Assembly (NCBI GenBank): GCA_037139575.1
Contig: JBAXGD010000022.1
Location: forward strand, 1 to 6,373
Length of the DNA stretch: 6,373 bases
Source: CAIYEO01 sp037139575
GTDB lineage: Bacteria; Patescibacteriota; Saccharimonadia; Saccharimonadales; UBA4665
Reading direction: 5' to 3'
Shown: positions 6,023-6,373 of the stretch, one piece after another
How positions within the stretch are numbered: position 1 is the stretch's first letter
How the letters are laid out: each line of letters opens with the position of its first letter
Made by a program: the position numbers and the translations under genes
Notes under the pieces: model-generated
The model's database searches: none
What the model saw: only the letters and a program-made list of their open reading frames with translations
Told to the model about the DNA's origin: nothing

Positions 6023-6373
6023 TCAGCTAAGTGATTTGTGCGAAAAAACGACTACGTGTTTAGCGCTTCTTGACAGTATCTTGTGGTTACCGAAGCTTTC
6101 ATTCATACTCCTCGCAATCCAAGGCTTCAATCTTGATTCGACGACCAAAATTAAATTGCCATTTTCCGCCAGATACTTGTGACTATCTTTAATCATGTTA
6201 TCTATAACTTCTCTTCCTCTGTGGGTAGGTGGGTTAGAAACTATTAAATCAAACCTTCTGTCATCAGGCACATCTTCATAGCCATGACTTGGACTTACTT
6301 CAATATTGGATAGGCTATTTAAGGTCGAGTTCTTTTTTATCATAGAAATAGCTGCAATATCCGTGTCTATGGC
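6023..6373 (-). CDS. RsmC-like class I SAM-dependent RNA methyltransferase (5' end beyond window)
   Basis: The frame is open from the window's right edge to a TGA at 6025-6023 and gives 116 C-terminal residues. The ATG at 6343 is internal, because the upstream residues AIDTDIAAIS already match the SAM-binding acidic motif, so the true start lies outside. Visible features are AIDTD (the acidic residue expected to hold the SAM ribose), FDLIVSNPPTHRG (window residues 41-53, the NPP catalytic motif of N-methyltransferases), and ESFGNHKILSRSAKHVVVF. That C-terminal part parallels RsmC/RlmG-type 'MTS' enzymes, which make m2G in rRNA. The usual aromatic residue after NPP is Thr here, while the following His is kept. 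It is the furthest-upstream gene seen in the minus-strand run and may be cotranscribed with pepP across 39 bp. The exact target (16S or 23S G, or another substrate) is not determined. Confidence 0.85.
   Translation of the reverse strand, partial: AIDTDIAAISMIKKNSTLNSLSNIEVSPSHGYEDVPDDRRFDLIVSNPPTHRGREVIDNMIKDSHKYLAENGNLILVVESRLKPWIARSMNESFGNHKILSRSAKHVVVFSHKSLS

Noticed and set aside
6341..6343. ATG at 6343 as the true start of the methyltransferase
   Set aside because: The codons upstream in the same frame already encode the SAM-binding acidic motif, so the gene continues past the window edge.

Overview
This low-GC window (A/T-rich by eye, lysine- and isoleucine-rich proteins) is bacterial. 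It uses the standard bacterial code: TGA ends two genes (the PF04020-type gene and the methyltransferase), and in both cases in-frame stops soon follow, so TGA is not reassigned as in Absconditabacteria/Gracilibacteria. The gene set, the A/T bias and an ABC-type solute-binding protein held by a plain transmembrane anchor would fit a Candidate Phyla Radiation bacterium, perhaps Saccharibacteria. That placement is inference from gene content and was not tested by any search.

Layout: bases 1-66 hold what looks like the 3' tail of a plus-strand gene. It overlaps tail-to-tail with a minus-strand GH13 alpha-amylase/branching-enzyme-like gene (55-1827). A 91-bp divergent intergenic region (1828-1918) separates that gene from a small plus-strand gene for an unrecognised two-segment membrane protein (1919-2218). 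A minus-strand tRNA-Leu(CAG) follows (2228-2314). From 2346 to the right edge all genes lie on the minus strand. In transcription order they are a 5'-truncated RsmC-like methyltransferase (6023 to beyond 6373), Xaa-Pro aminopeptidase pepP (4751-5983), a PF04020-type four-helix membrane protein (4355-4750, GTG start), secG (4146-4358) and a membrane-anchored peptide/solute-binding protein (2346-4127). The last four are abutting, overlapping or 18 bp apart and look like one operon.

How they may work together: the anchored binding protein could capture peptides outside the cell, and PepP could trim proline-containing peptides inside. SecG and the four-helix protein are envelope or secretion components. 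No ABC permease or ATPase is in view, so the transport link is inference. The GH13 enzyme is cytosolic (no signal peptide) and suggests glycogen or alpha-glucan metabolism, but no other glycogen gene is in the window.

I found no CRISPR array, insertion sequence, prophage or clear rho-independent terminator. No stretch longer than 300 bases lacks a gene. I see no strong case for a wholly new system. The most unusual points are the uncleaved membrane anchor of the binding protein, the compact operon joining pepP, the PF04020-type gene, secG and the binding protein, the orphan two-segment membrane protein, and three candidate promoters whose -10 boxes lie only 12-14 bp from the start codon.
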